36,188 nt of DNA, taken from the IMG/VR virus record IMGVR_UViG_3300045135_002313, positions 1-36,188 of that record, one strand, 5' to 3'. Position 1 is the first letter of the stretch, and each line of letters opens with the position of its first letter. Position numbers and translations under genes: made by a program. Below are positions 1 to 7,254 of the stretch, piece after piece. The notes beneath the pieces were generated by a model that was given only the letters and a program-made list of their open reading frames with translations, made no database searches and was not told where the DNA came from. Origin of the DNA: a virus.

Positions 1-180
1 CGAGCCGAACAAGATCCTTTTTTTGGAATTTGGCAACAAACTACATTACAAAACTACGAACAACTAAGAAATTTTAAAACCTCTGGATTAGGTGATCCAA
101 GACAATGGGCAAGACTAACTAAGATTAAGAAAAACGAGCTTCAGCATATTTGTAAAATAGAAGCAGAGAGAACATACTAA
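1..180 (+). CDS. C-terminal end of an unrecognised protein (5' truncated by window)
   Basis: An open frame runs from the first base to a TAA at 178-180, giving the last 59 residues of a protein that starts outside the window. The fragment is basic and polar, with the phrase DPRQWARL near its middle and no recognisable domain. Its stop overlaps the start of the glycosyltransferase downstream by one base (TAATG), so the two are probably translated together. I do not recognise the family. Confidence 0.6.
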   Translation, partial: RAEQDPFFGIWQQTTLQNYEQLRNFKTSGLGDPRQWARLTKIKKNELQHICKIEAERTY

Positions 181-1340
181 TGATTAATGTAGAAATTATA
201 GGAAAATTTTATGACAATCATTCATTAGCTATTATTAATAGAAAATTAGCTATTGGATTAGAGAAAGCAGATGATATTAATATATTTATCACTCCTTTAG
301 ATGCTTATAGCCCAGAGCACAAGACTAATAAAAATGAAATCAAAATACTAAAAAAGCTAGAAAGAAAGACAGAAACGGAGCCTGACATTCAGATTAGGCA
401 TACATATCCTCCAATTTGGAGATGGCCTTCTTCTAGTAAAACAAAAGTCATATTTATTCAACCTTGGGAATATTCAAAAATTCCACTTGAGTGGCAATAT
501 AAATGGGAAAATTTTGCAGACGGAGTTATCACGCCTAGTATGTGGACAGGCGATAAGTTCCTAGAGGCAGGATTAAACCCTGGAAGACTATTTGTTATAC
601 CTAACGGTTATGACGAAAAGATTTATAATAAAACTCCAGAGGAGTCTAAATTCTTTGATTCTAAAAAGTTCACTTTTCTTTTTGTAGGAAACCATCAAAG
701 AAGAAAAGGACTTGATATTTTATTAGATGTGTGGAAAGATGTTTTTGTTAGAGCAGATAATGTACAGTTGTTTATTAAAGATACTCCACAAATATACGGG
801 CAAAATAACTTATTATCCCAAATTCTAAGATTGCAATATCATGTAGATTGTGGTAAAGTATTGTATAATTCTGATTTACTATCTGACAAAGAAATGGCTA
901 ACATTTATAAAAATGTCAAAGTAGTAGTTCACCCTTATAGGGGAGAAGGATATGGAATGCATGTTCAAGAATCTGTGGCTTGTGGCGCATACCCAATAAT
1001 TACAGATCAAGGACCTACAGAAGAATTTATACCAAGAGAAATAGGTGCTAGAATACAAACACAAAGAAATCATGTAGATATTACCTCACCAGAATTGTTT
1101 GCTTTAAAACCGGGAGACAGTGTTACTGGAATGGGAGGACACTCTTGGATACTAGAGCCAGAAGCAGAAAATCTTAAGTTTCAAATGCGATTAATTTATC
1201 AACACCATGAACGTAAAGCTATAATTGATAAAGTTAAATCCTATGATAACCCTAATAAATGGGGTACAGTAATAAATAGTTACAAAAATGCTATTATAAA
1301 GGTGTTCAATGATGGAGAAAAACCAAGAAGAGAAGCCTAG
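180..1340 (+). CDS. GT-B glycosyltransferase, GT4/group 1 type
   Basis: This 386-residue protein is very likely a retaining GT-B glycosyltransferase that moves a sugar from a nucleotide-sugar donor to an unknown acceptor. The C-terminal Rossmann half is recognisable. It begins around residue 164 with FTFLFVGNHQRRKGLD, the usual start of a group 1 transferase domain. It continues with HPYRGEGYGMHVQESVACGA and a following TDQGPTEEF, which form the donor-binding E-x7-E region near residues 264-280. The N-terminal half is less conserved, as is normal for acceptor-binding domains. The start overlaps the previous stop, and its end overlaps the Fe-S carrier by 32 bases. The acceptor could be phage DNA, a virion protein or host surface glycan; nothing in the sequence decides this. 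The glycosyltransferase fold is fairly sure and the role unknown. Confidence 0.85.
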   Translation: MINVEIIGKFYDNHSLAIINRKLAIGLEKADDINIFITPLDAYSPEHKTNKNEIKILKKLERKTETEPDIQIRHTYPPIWRWPSSSKTKVIFIQPWEYSKIPLEWQYKWENFADGVITPSMWTGDKFLEAGLNPGRLFVIPNGYDEKIYNKTPEESKFFDSKKFTFLFVGNHQRRKGLDILLDVWKDVFVRADNVQLFIKDTPQIYGQNNLLSQILRLQYHVDCGKVLYNSDLLSDKEMANIYKNVKVVVHPYRGEGYGMHVQESVACGAYPIITDQGPTEEFIPREIGARIQTQRNHVDITSPELFALKPGDSVTGMGGHSWILEPEAENLKFQMRLIYQHHERKAIIDKVKSYDNPNKWGTVINSYKNAIIKVFNDGEKPRREA

Positions 1341-1764
1341 TCTATGGGATTTTATGGAAGAGGCTCAGAAAAATTTAACTCTTGAAGAGAAAATTGTTAG
1401 AGATTTTCACGGAAACAAACCTATAATTGATGATAATCAAATTGAAAATCCTTCTGTAGACGAAGAGTGTAAAAAGTATTTTACCTCTATCACAAGTGAG
1501 GGAGACTTCATTAGAATATCAATTGAAGGAGGAGGTTGTTCGGGGTTCCAATATGCTTTTTATATTAACGAACCTGAACTAGAAGACTCAGATATAATTA
1601 TTAACGAAAATCCCAAAGTAGTTATAGATTGTGAAAGCATTAATTACATGAAAGGGGCTGTAATAAGATATGAAACAGCCCCTTTTAATCAACGGGTATA
1701 TGTAGATAACCCAGGAGCTAAATCTAGCTGTGGTTGCGGTGAATCCTTTGCCTATGACTTTTGA
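1309..1764 (+). CDS. A-type iron-sulfur cluster carrier (IscA/ErpA/HesB family)
   Basis: The C-terminal 100 residues match the HesB/IscA fold. They contain GGGCSGFQY (C77) and a distal SSCGCGESF with C141 and C143, the three cysteines that hold the cluster or iron in A-type carriers. The family is normally about 105-115 residues. This protein has an extra acidic N-terminal segment of about 50 residues, including SLWDFMEEAQ, which may be a docking tail. The start is the first of two adjacent ATGs, with AAAGGTG just upstream, and it lies inside the end of the glycosyltransferase gene. The next gene is an Fe(II)-dependent oxygenase-like protein, so a role in supplying Fe or Fe-S to phage or host enzymes is plausible but inferred. 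Phage-borne A-type carriers are known from marine phages. Confidence 0.88.
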   Translation: MMEKNQEEKPSLWDFMEEAQKNLTLEEKIVRDFHGNKPIIDDNQIENPSVDEECKKYFTSITSEGDFIRISIEGGGCSGFQYAFYINEPELEDSDIIINENPKVVIDCESINYMKGAVIRYETAPFNQRVYVDNPGAKSSCGCGESFAYDF

Positions 1765-2374
1765 TTGGATAAAAAAAGAAAGCGGTCTTCCTTGGATTCC
1801 TTTAAAAATAGGTCTTCCATACGAAGAAATGCTAGAAGAAGCTAAATCTATAAAAGAAAGATTTGTTTCACATAGATCAGGAGATAGTAGAGGAGGATAC
1901 ACTCATAGAGGGTGGAAAAGTTTATGTATTCATGGAATAGATGAGTATAAAACTAATCATTATACTTCTTATGGTTTTGATTCAAACGAAGATGCTCCTT
2001 ACCAATTGACAAAAGCAGCAGAGCTTTGTCCTATCACTACAAACTGGTTAATAAATACTTTTCCTATGAAAAAGTATTTCAGAGTAAGATTTATGTTGTT
2101 AGAGCCTAATGGCTTCATAGCCCCTCATAAAGATACAGATGTAAATGTGCTATCTCCTATTAATGTTGCATTAAATCACCCAACTGGTTGTATATTTAAA
2201 ATGAAAGATCACGGAGTAGTTCCTATGAAACCAGGTACAGTAATGTTATTAGATGTGGGAAACATTCATGCTTACATAAATAAATCTGACGAGGACAGGT
2301 ATCATATTATTATTCACGGCACGGAAAATGACGAATACAAAGATTTAGTAAAGAAGAGTTATAGAAGTGTCTAA
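1754..2374 (+). CDS. 2-oxoglutarate/Fe(II) oxygenase-like protein (Asp/Asn beta-hydroxylase-like)
   Basis: This 206-residue protein has the double-stranded beta-helix signature of 2OG-Fe(II) oxygenases. HKD near residues 125-127 (in APHKDTD) is the first half of the iron triad. A second histidine follows in GNIHAYINKS, and an arginine lies just after it in DEDRYHIIIHG, where these enzymes bind 2-oxoglutarate. The spacing resembles the aspartyl/asparaginyl beta-hydroxylase-like group rather than TET/JBP. A longer reading from a GTG at 1730 exists. I chose ATG 1754 because it leaves only an 11-base overlap with the Fe-S carrier. The substrate (protein side chain, sugar, lipid or base) cannot be told. 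A second oxygenase of the same general type lies two genes downstream, separated by an unknown protein. Confidence 0.72.
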   Translation: MTFDWIKKESGLPWIPLKIGLPYEEMLEEAKSIKERFVSHRSGDSRGGYTHRGWKSLCIHGIDEYKTNHYTSYGFDSNEDAPYQLTKAAELCPITTNWLINTFPMKKYFRVRFMLLEPNGFIAPHKDTDVNVLSPINVALNHPTGCIFKMKDHGVVPMKPGTVMLLDVGNIHAYINKSDEDRYHIIIHGTENDEYKDLVKKSYRSV

Positions 2375-3725
2375 TTATATTATTGGTATATATGATGATA
2401 GGTCACAAATATTTAAAAAAGATTTAGCTGAAAGATATAAAGAACTAACTGAATTTTTTATTAGACATATGAGTTCTCCTACACCTAGAGAAATAATTTA
2501 TGGTAAGTCAATTAATGAAGTGCTAAATAAGGCTTTATCTACTAATAAATCTCACTGTTTAGTAATGTCTATAGGCCACTTTATACAAAGTCCAAAATTT
2601 TTTAAATATATGGATAACTGGACAGATAAAGTAGATTTTTTTATAACAGGACATATAATTGATAGAGATTCTGGTAACTCTCAAGAAAACAGTGATAATC
2701 ATTACTATGGGCTTCATAAACAGTGTTTATTGGTTAATTTAAAGTATTATAAAGAATTTGAAAAACCTGAATGGGGTATAAATGTTAAAGATTCTGCTAT
2801 GCCAGAAAAAGTAGCAGTAGCTCAAAGAGCATTGGAGGATATACACGATGATTATACTCCTTTATTTTTAAACCCTACTCAAGATACAAAAGTGTGTACC
2901 CCTTATGTAGATGGATGGAATTTTATAAACACCTCTTTAAAAAATAATTTAAAAGTATATAACTTTCACCCAAAAATAAGAGTTACTAAAAGATATGCAT
3001 ACCCTAATAAAGATTTAGATACTCTAAAAGAGCAACTTGATTGGATAGTAAACATATTAAATGGCGCTACAGACTGTGTATTTTTCTGGAACACAGAAGC
3101 TATGTTTGATGTTAAAAAATATGCTAAAACTACTATTCATCCTATAAAAAAATTATATTCGGTAGCGGCTGGATTTAAACCTAACTATATGCTACACTCT
3201 ATAGGGTTCGAAGAAGATACCGAAGTAATATACTTTGACTATAGTAAACAAGCACTTAGTTTTAAAAAAGCTTTAATAGAGCTTTGGGATGGAAGAAATT
3301 ATCCTAATTTTTTAAGGGAACTAAAGAAAAAATTCAAAGTAAATGAAACTTTTGGATCACAAACAGAAGGTAGAACATACGAAGAACTTTGGCAAAAAGA
3401 GCTAACTTATTGGGAACTAGAAGAAATTTTTTATGAACACTGGCAAAGATATAAAAAACTAAAACACACTTTTATACATTGTAATTTATTAGAAAACCCA
3501 GAAAAAATACTTTCTAAAATAGATAATACTGATAATTCTTATATTTGGTGGAGTAATTGTTTTCATACAGTAACAGCACATTACACTATGCCACTAAATG
3601 AATTAGAAAATTCATATAATAATTATTTAAAAAATATATACAAAAAGAATAATAATATGGTAGTATTTGGAGCAGATCATTTAGACAAAAAAATAGAAGG
3701 AGTTAGTGTTAATGAACTACTTTAA
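2367..3725 (+). CDS. Large protein of unknown function between two oxygenase-like genes
   Basis: This 452-residue protein starts at a GTG that overlaps the previous stop, with AAGAAGAG upstream as ribosome-binding site. I do not recognise the family. The N-terminal part (about residues 1-150) has alternating hydrophobic strands and the phrase FFITGHIIDR followed by HYYGLHKQCLLVNL, which looks like a conserved globular enzyme domain. A middle segment near IHDDYTPLFLNP is also distinctive. There are no membrane segments or signal peptide. A distant relationship to glycosyltransferase-type proteins, such as the TET-associated glycosyltransferase-like families of phages, crossed my mind from the GH-I-DR and LH-x-QC pattern, but I cannot support it. 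Its position between two oxygenase-like genes suggests a shared modification pathway. Confidence 0.75.
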   Translation: MSNYIIGIYDDRSQIFKKDLAERYKELTEFFIRHMSSPTPREIIYGKSINEVLNKALSTNKSHCLVMSIGHFIQSPKFFKYMDNWTDKVDFFITGHIIDRDSGNSQENSDNHYYGLHKQCLLVNLKYYKEFEKPEWGINVKDSAMPEKVAVAQRALEDIHDDYTPLFLNPTQDTKVCTPYVDGWNFINTSLKNNLKVYNFHPKIRVTKRYAYPNKDLDTLKEQLDWIVNILNGATDCVFFWNTEAMFDVKKYAKTTIHPIKKLYSVAAGFKPNYMLHSIGFEEDTEVIYFDYSKQALSFKKALIELWDGRNYPNFLRELKKKFKVNETFGSQTEGRTYEELWQKELTYWELEEIFYEHWQRYKKLKHTFIHCNLLENPEKILSKIDNTDNSYIWWSNCFHTVTAHYTMPLNELENSYNNYLKNIYKKNNNMVVFGADHLDKKIEGVSVNELL

Positions 3726-4269
3726 ACCTAATGTTACTATTATAGGAAAGTGGGAAAAAGAAATAGAAAAGCTTCCTTATATTATTTGCGATGATTATGA
3801 TTTAAGAAATGCAATTACTGCGTGTGCTATAAAAAGTGCTACAGGAGAGATACAAGACTTATATAAATCAGAACAAGAAGATATTCCATCAAATTATAAA
3901 TATACTAGGTTGATGGAGATTCCTATTATCAATAGAGTAGTCGATTATTTTAAATTTGATACAACTAGAGTAAGAGTCTTTAAGCAAGAGCCAAAACATT
4001 CTACTCCTATGCATATAGATAAAGACGATCCTTCAATTATAAGAATGTGGATGGCATTAAACGAAGATGAAAACTTTAAGTTCTTTTTTGGGGAAGAAAA
4101 AGAAGAAATAATTTTGAAAACTGGTGAAATAGTATTTTTTAATCCTAATTATTTACATGGAGCAGCTAATTTAAGTAATAAAAATAGATATACCTTAAAT
4201 ATATGTGGCAACCCTAACAAGTGGATAAAAGAATTATTAGAAGTCAGAGATAAGGTAATATTTTTATGA
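3712..4269 (+). CDS. Second 2-oxoglutarate/Fe(II) oxygenase-like protein
   Basis: This 185-residue protein carries an Fe(II)/2OG triad: H101-I-D103 in PMHIDKDD, a distal H149 in YLHGAAN, and an arginine in NKNRYTLNICG for the 2OG carboxylate. The core region from TRVRVFKQE to LNICGNP reads as a double-stranded beta-helix of the aspartyl/asparaginyl hydroxylase-like superfamily. An in-frame GTG at 3706 is possible. ATG 3712 is preferred because AGAAGGAG at 3694-3701 lies about ten bases upstream. The gene overlaps the unknown protein by 14 bases and the PC4-like gene by four. It is not a close copy of the first oxygenase, so the two may act on different positions or substrates. Confidence 0.7.
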   Translation: MNYFKPNVTIIGKWEKEIEKLPYIICDDYDLRNAITACAIKSATGEIQDLYKSEQEDIPSNYKYTRLMEIPIINRVVDYFKFDTTRVRVFKQEPKHSTPMHIDKDDPSIIRMWMALNEDENFKFFFGEEKEEIILKTGEIVFFNPNYLHGAANLSNKNRYTLNICGNPNKWIKELLEVRDKVIFL

Positions 4270-4544
4270 TTGATATAGATGTTTTTAAAAAACCAAACGA
4301 AAATGTAGTAAAAGTTACTATGAGTGAGTTTAGAGGACAAGTTTATGTACATATTCGAGATTATCAGATGGATGGTGATACTGGATACTGGTTTCCAACC
4401 AAAAACGGGTATGCCTTTATTGCAGAAGAAACAGACTCCATCATACAAGCGTTAGAAGAAGCCAGTGAGTCTTACGCTAAGTATTCTAGAAACCTAGATA
4501 CTTCAGAACAACTGGAATTTAACTTTAAGGAAGAAAATGACTAA
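4266..4544 (+). CDS. PC4/p15-like single-stranded DNA-binding protein
   Basis: This is a 92-residue protein whose first 70 residues follow the transcriptional coactivator p15 (PC4) fold. It has strand KVTMSEFRGQVYVHIRDY, a short DGDTGYWFPTKNGYAF segment, then a helix EETDSIIQALEEA. PC4-fold proteins bind ssDNA as dimers through the curved beta sheet, and bacterial and phage members act in transcription or replication. The C-terminal tail is acidic and phenylalanine-bearing (QLEFNFKEEND), reminiscent of SSB interaction tails. The start overlaps the oxygenase stop (ATGA) and the end overlaps the HTH gene (TAATG). The fold call rests on pattern alone. Confidence 0.75.
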   Translation: MIDIDVFKKPNENVVKVTMSEFRGQVYVHIRDYQMDGDTGYWFPTKNGYAFIAEETDSIIQALEEASESYAKYSRNLDTSEQLEFNFKEEND

Positions 4545-4852
4545 TGAGTATAAAAGCATGGTCAGATGAGCAAGAAACCAAACTTATTGAACTATATACA
4601 CAGGAAGAAGTAACAGATGTTCACGAGTTATCTAAAATTTTTGGAAAAGGGTATAGATCTGTAATCAGTAAATTAGTACAGCTTAAGATATACCAAAAAC
4701 CAAAAGAAAAAGAAGAAAACAAAACTAAAACAGTAAAAACTATGTTAAGAGAGATTGAAGAACTTTTAGATATTCAAATAGAAGGAATCAATCTTAACAA
4801 AAAAGAGAACTTAATAAAGCTAGTTGAAGCGTTAAATAACAAGTTAGCATGA
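4544..4852 (+). CDS. Small HTH/Myb-like DNA-binding protein (single repeat)
   Basis: This is a 102-residue protein. Residues 5-50 form a SANT/Myb-like or HTH repeat: WSDEQETKLIELY, a helix VHELSKIF, then the recognition-type segment YRSVISKLVQLKIY. The pattern closely matches the repeats of the 227-residue protein at 7255-7938, so the two are probably related, one with a single repeat and one with four. The second half is a lysine-rich linker followed by a helix (REIEELLDIQIEGINL) that could mediate dimerisation. The start sits in a TAATG overlap with the PC4-like gene. DNA binding is a reasonable inference; targets are unknown. Confidence 0.65.
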   Translation: MSIKAWSDEQETKLIELYTQEEVTDVHELSKIFGKGYRSVISKLVQLKIYQKPKEKEENKTKTVKTMLREIEELLDIQIEGINLNKKENLIKLVEALNNKLA

Positions 4853-5295
4853 TTGACTGGAAAATTTTAAACTATTTAAATAAGCAAAAATACAAAAGAT
4901 CGTTGCTTATAGTAAAAGATATTAAGCAAGTAGAAAAATTTGTAATTAGCCCACAGATTACGGTAATTGAAGAAAAAAATTTTCTTGAACATTTCCCAGA
5001 AAACGCGTATCATATAATTTCAACTTGGGAAATATTGTCTGAGGGGGCTTCGGTATCTATATATACCTATTTATCAAAAATGAATCATCTTTTACGAGAT
5101 GATGGACAGCTCTATGTAAGAGTTCTTCATAATCAAAGTCACTTAGTTGAGTTTGATATCCCTCCTTTTTGCTGGAGTTTAGAAAGAATAGACTCCTTCG
5201 CAAAAGCAAAATCTTTTAATCTTTATAAAGAAGTAGAAAAAATAAAGACAAAGACCTCTTCTTTTTTAAGATTTAAGTACATTCCCTCCTTTTAA
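4849..5295 (+). CDS. Methyltransferase-like protein lacking the SAM-binding glycine motif
   Basis: This is a 148-residue protein. Residues 50-95 (AYHIISTWEILSE, then YLSKMNHLLRDDGQLYVRV) resemble the second half of a class I SAM-dependent methyltransferase, where strand 4 is followed by the LLxxGG-type turn and strand 5. The N-terminal glycine-rich SAM loop (motif I) is not visible. Residues 17-40 (SLLIVKDIKQVEKF) are too degenerate. It may be a pseudo-enzyme, a partner subunit, or a divergent fold. The start overlaps the HTH gene by four bases, and it is the last gene before a promoter region. Confidence in a real gene is good; confidence in the methyltransferase link is low. Confidence 0.55.
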   Translation: MIDWKILNYLNKQKYKRSLLIVKDIKQVEKFVISPQITVIEEKNFLEHFPENAYHIISTWEILSEGASVSIYTYLSKMNHLLRDDGQLYVRVLHNQSHLVEFDIPPFCWSLERIDSFAKAKSFNLYKEVEKIKTKTSSFLRFKYIPSF

Positions 5296-5309
5296 AGTTT
5301 AATTAACAA

Positions 5310-5339
5310 TTGCCTATCGGTAAAAAGTTGTTGTATAAT
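5310..5339 (+). promoter_or_regulatory. Sigma70-type promoter for the ligase gene
   Basis: TTGCCT (5310-5315) is followed after 18 bases by a perfect TATAAT (5334-5339). It lies in one of the few intergenic gaps, 30 bases upstream of the ligase start codon. Confidence 0.65.
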
Positions 5340-5349
5340 TTTTATACAA
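5331..5349. repeat. Perfect inverted repeat over the -10 box
   Basis: TTGTATAA (5331-5338), TTT, TTATACAA (5342-5349) forms an 8-bp perfect inverted repeat with a 3-base centre. It fully covers the -10 element of the ligase promoter. It has no T-run, so it is more likely an operator-type symmetry than a terminator. Confidence 0.5.
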
Positions 5350-5368
5350 TAAAACGGATAACTATTTT

Positions 5369-7105
5369 ATGACATACGAAGAATTAAAAGAACTAGTTGC
5401 TCATCACTGTCACTTATACTACGATGTAAATCGTCCTGAGTTAAGTGATACAGAATTTGATCAACTATATGATAAACTGGTAAAAGTAGAAACAGATCAA
5501 GGGTGGCATGATGCAGACTCTCCTACCGTTCGTGTAGGGGGTACAGCTGGTAAAGTACGTCACCCACATAAACTATATTCTCTTCGTAAAGTATATGATG
5601 AAGAAGAGATTGAAGACAAATTTATAGTTGAGACTCCTAAAATGGACGGAGCCAACTTAACAATTATCTATAAAAACGGAAAACCTTCTATGGCTCTAAC
5701 TCGCGGAAATGGTGAGTTTGGAGAAGATGTATCACATCTACTTCCAGGCATATTAGGTATTCCAGAATATCTTGCAGGAGATGTCGCTGTAAACGGTGAG
5801 TGTGTTACTGACAATGATGTAGATAATTTTAGAAATTACGTTAGCGGAGCGCTTGGGCTACTTGACCTTGAAGAGTTTCGTTCTCGTAATATTAGATTTA
5901 TTGCACACGAACTTCTAGGTGTAACTATGAACTACACCAATAAAATGAAGATTCTATCTGGATCATTATTTCATACAGTTTTTGATGAGGAGCTATGTTC
6001 AAAGTATCCTCAAGATGGACTAGTATACAGAATTGATGATTGGAAAGAGTGTGAAAGGTTAGGATACACCTCTAAATATCCACGGTTCGCCGTGGCTCTT
6101 AAAGAAAAAGAGAGTCTTACAGCCACAACAACATTACAAGATGTGATTTGGGTTGTTGGAAGAACTGGAACTGTTAATCCCACGGGCATAGTAGACCCGG
6201 TAGAACTTGATGGTGCGACTGTAAGTCGCGTAACTCTTCACAATATAGAATTCATCGAAAGCCATGACTTGGGCCTTGGCGACCTGATACAGATCGAAAG
6301 AGCAGGTGGGGTGATTCCGAAGTTTAATAGAGTACTCCAGCACTCACAACATAATCTAAAAATTAAACAAAGACACGCCGAAGAGAGCATTGGACACGCT
6401 CTTCGTAAAGTCGGCCCAAAGTTATTTGTTACTGATGCTTCGCAACACAGTACAAGTAAGCTGCTAGAACATTTTATCAAGACTCTTGAGATCAAGGGAC
6501 TTGGCCCTGCGTCCGTGTCTAAAATGGGACTACTTCATCCGATTGATCTTTTTGATAACCAAGACTGGAGTATTCTTGGGGCAAATGGCGAAAAAGTTGT
6601 AGCAGAAATTGAACGCAGCAAGACAAAGCCTTATGAGCTAGTTCTTGCATCTCTAGGTATCCCTGGTGTTGGAAAGAGAGCTTCAAAGCTGATTGTAAAA
6701 CACATACCTTCGTTTGATCGGTTGCGAGAGATCGAAACGGTACAGATACATGGAATCGGGCCTAAAACCGTAGAAAATCTACTAGTTTGGCTTGATACGA
6801 ATGAGGAGTGGGTCTATGGGCTTCCTCTTCAACTAGAGCAGAATCAAAGCATAGACTTCGAGAATGATTCCAGCGAAGTAAGAAAAATCTGTATAACAGG
6901 GAAAATAGATATGACCCGAAATGAACTTGCTGAAATGTTAGAAGGCAAAGGATTTAAGGTTACTAACACAGTCACAAAAGACTGCTATGCTTTGATAACT
7001 GCCGGAGATACTAGTAGCAGTAAATATAAGAAAGCCGATGCTAATGGCACTAAGATTATAGACTACTGGGAAAATAGAACTGAAGTGTTAAAAGGTGCTT
7101 TTTAA
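5369..7105 (+). CDS. ligA: NAD-dependent DNA ligase, zinc finger lost
   Basis: This 578-residue enzyme seals nicks in duplex DNA using NAD+. The N-terminal Ia domain is present (HLYYDVNRPELSDTEFD, residues 15-31; SPTVRVGG, 51-58) and defines NAD rather than ATP use. The adenylation motif KMDGA gives catalytic K91, followed by TRGNGEFGEDV. The OB fold (VGRTGTVNPTGIVDPVEL), two helix-hairpin-helix stretches (IKGLGPASV, LGIPGVGKRAS, IHGIGPKTV) and a C-terminal BRCT domain (KICITGKIDMTRNELAEML) follow in the usual order. Typical LigA is about 650-670 residues. Here the Cys4 zinc finger between OB fold and HhH has no cysteines and is replaced by a His/Ser-rich stretch, which accounts for part of the shortening. 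The gene has its own promoter. T4-like phages normally carry an ATP-dependent ligase. Confidence 0.95.
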   Translation: MTYEELKELVAHHCHLYYDVNRPELSDTEFDQLYDKLVKVETDQGWHDADSPTVRVGGTAGKVRHPHKLYSLRKVYDEEEIEDKFIVETPKMDGANLTIIYKNGKPSMALTRGNGEFGEDVSHLLPGILGIPEYLAGDVAVNGECVTDNDVDNFRNYVSGALGLLDLEEFRSRNIRFIAHELLGVTMNYTNKMKILSGSLFHTVFDEELCSKYPQDGLVYRIDDWKECERLGYTSKYPRFAVALKEKESLTATTTLQDVIWVVGRTGTVNPTGIVDPVELDGATVSRVTLHNIEFIESHDLGLGDLIQIERAGGVIPKFNRVLQHSQHNLKIKQRHAEESIGHALRKVGPKLFVTDASQHSTSKLLEHFIKTLEIKGLGPASVSKMGLLHPIDLFDNQDWSILGANGEKVVAEIERSKTKPYELVLASLGIPGVGKRASKLIVKHIPSFDRLREIETVQIHGIGPKTVENLLVWLDTNEEWVYGLPLQLEQNQSIDFENDSSEVRKICITGKIDMTRNELAEMLEGKGFKVTNTVTKDCYALITAGDTSSSKYKKADANGTKIIDYWENRTEVLKGAF

Positions 7106-7150
7106 TGATTTTCATAAAAGACCAAAAGACTACATACAGTCACATTAATC

Positions 7151-7179
7151 TTGCTCTATTATCTTTTAACTGCTATAAT
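7151..7179 (+). promoter_or_regulatory. Sigma70-type promoter for the four-repeat HTH gene
   Basis: TTGCTC (7151-7156) and a perfect TATAAT (7174-7179) are separated by exactly 17 bases. The expected start near 7186 gives a leader of about 70 bases that includes the hairpin at 7187-7213 and an AAAGGAG ribosome-binding site just before ATG 7255. Confidence 0.65.
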
Positions 7180-7186
7180 CCTTTTA

Positions 7187-7213
7187 TGACGTTGAGAGAA
7201 AAACTCTCAGTCA
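7187..7213. repeat. Leader hairpin upstream of the four-repeat HTH gene
   Basis: TGAGAG (7193-7198), loop AAAAA, CTCTCA (7204-7209) is a 6-bp stem. It is extended by TGAC (7187-7190) against GTCA (7210-7213) with a two-base bulge. It would sit at the very 5' end of the transcript from the 7151-7179 promoter, a position where hairpins often protect phage mRNA from decay. No T-run follows, so it is not an intrinsic terminator. Confidence 0.5.
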
Positions 7214-7254
7214 GAAAAAACCAAAATAACTACTGACAAAACAAAGGAGAAAAC

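Noticed and set aside
1588-1902. Minus-strand open frames such as this one and others at 4149, 16163, 22689 and 32865
   Set aside because: All lie opposite strong + strand genes, lack family motifs and start signals, and are shadows of the AT-rich codon pattern.
1754-4269. TET/JBP-type base oxidation by the two oxygenase-like proteins
   Set aside because: The motif spacing fits Asp/Asn hydroxylase-like enzymes better, and no base-flipping or CXXC-type domain is seen.
7105-7236. A 43-codon frame starting in the ligase stop (TAATG)
   Set aside because: It runs through the 7151-7179 promoter and leader hairpin and has no recognisable character; the stop/start overlap alone is not enough.
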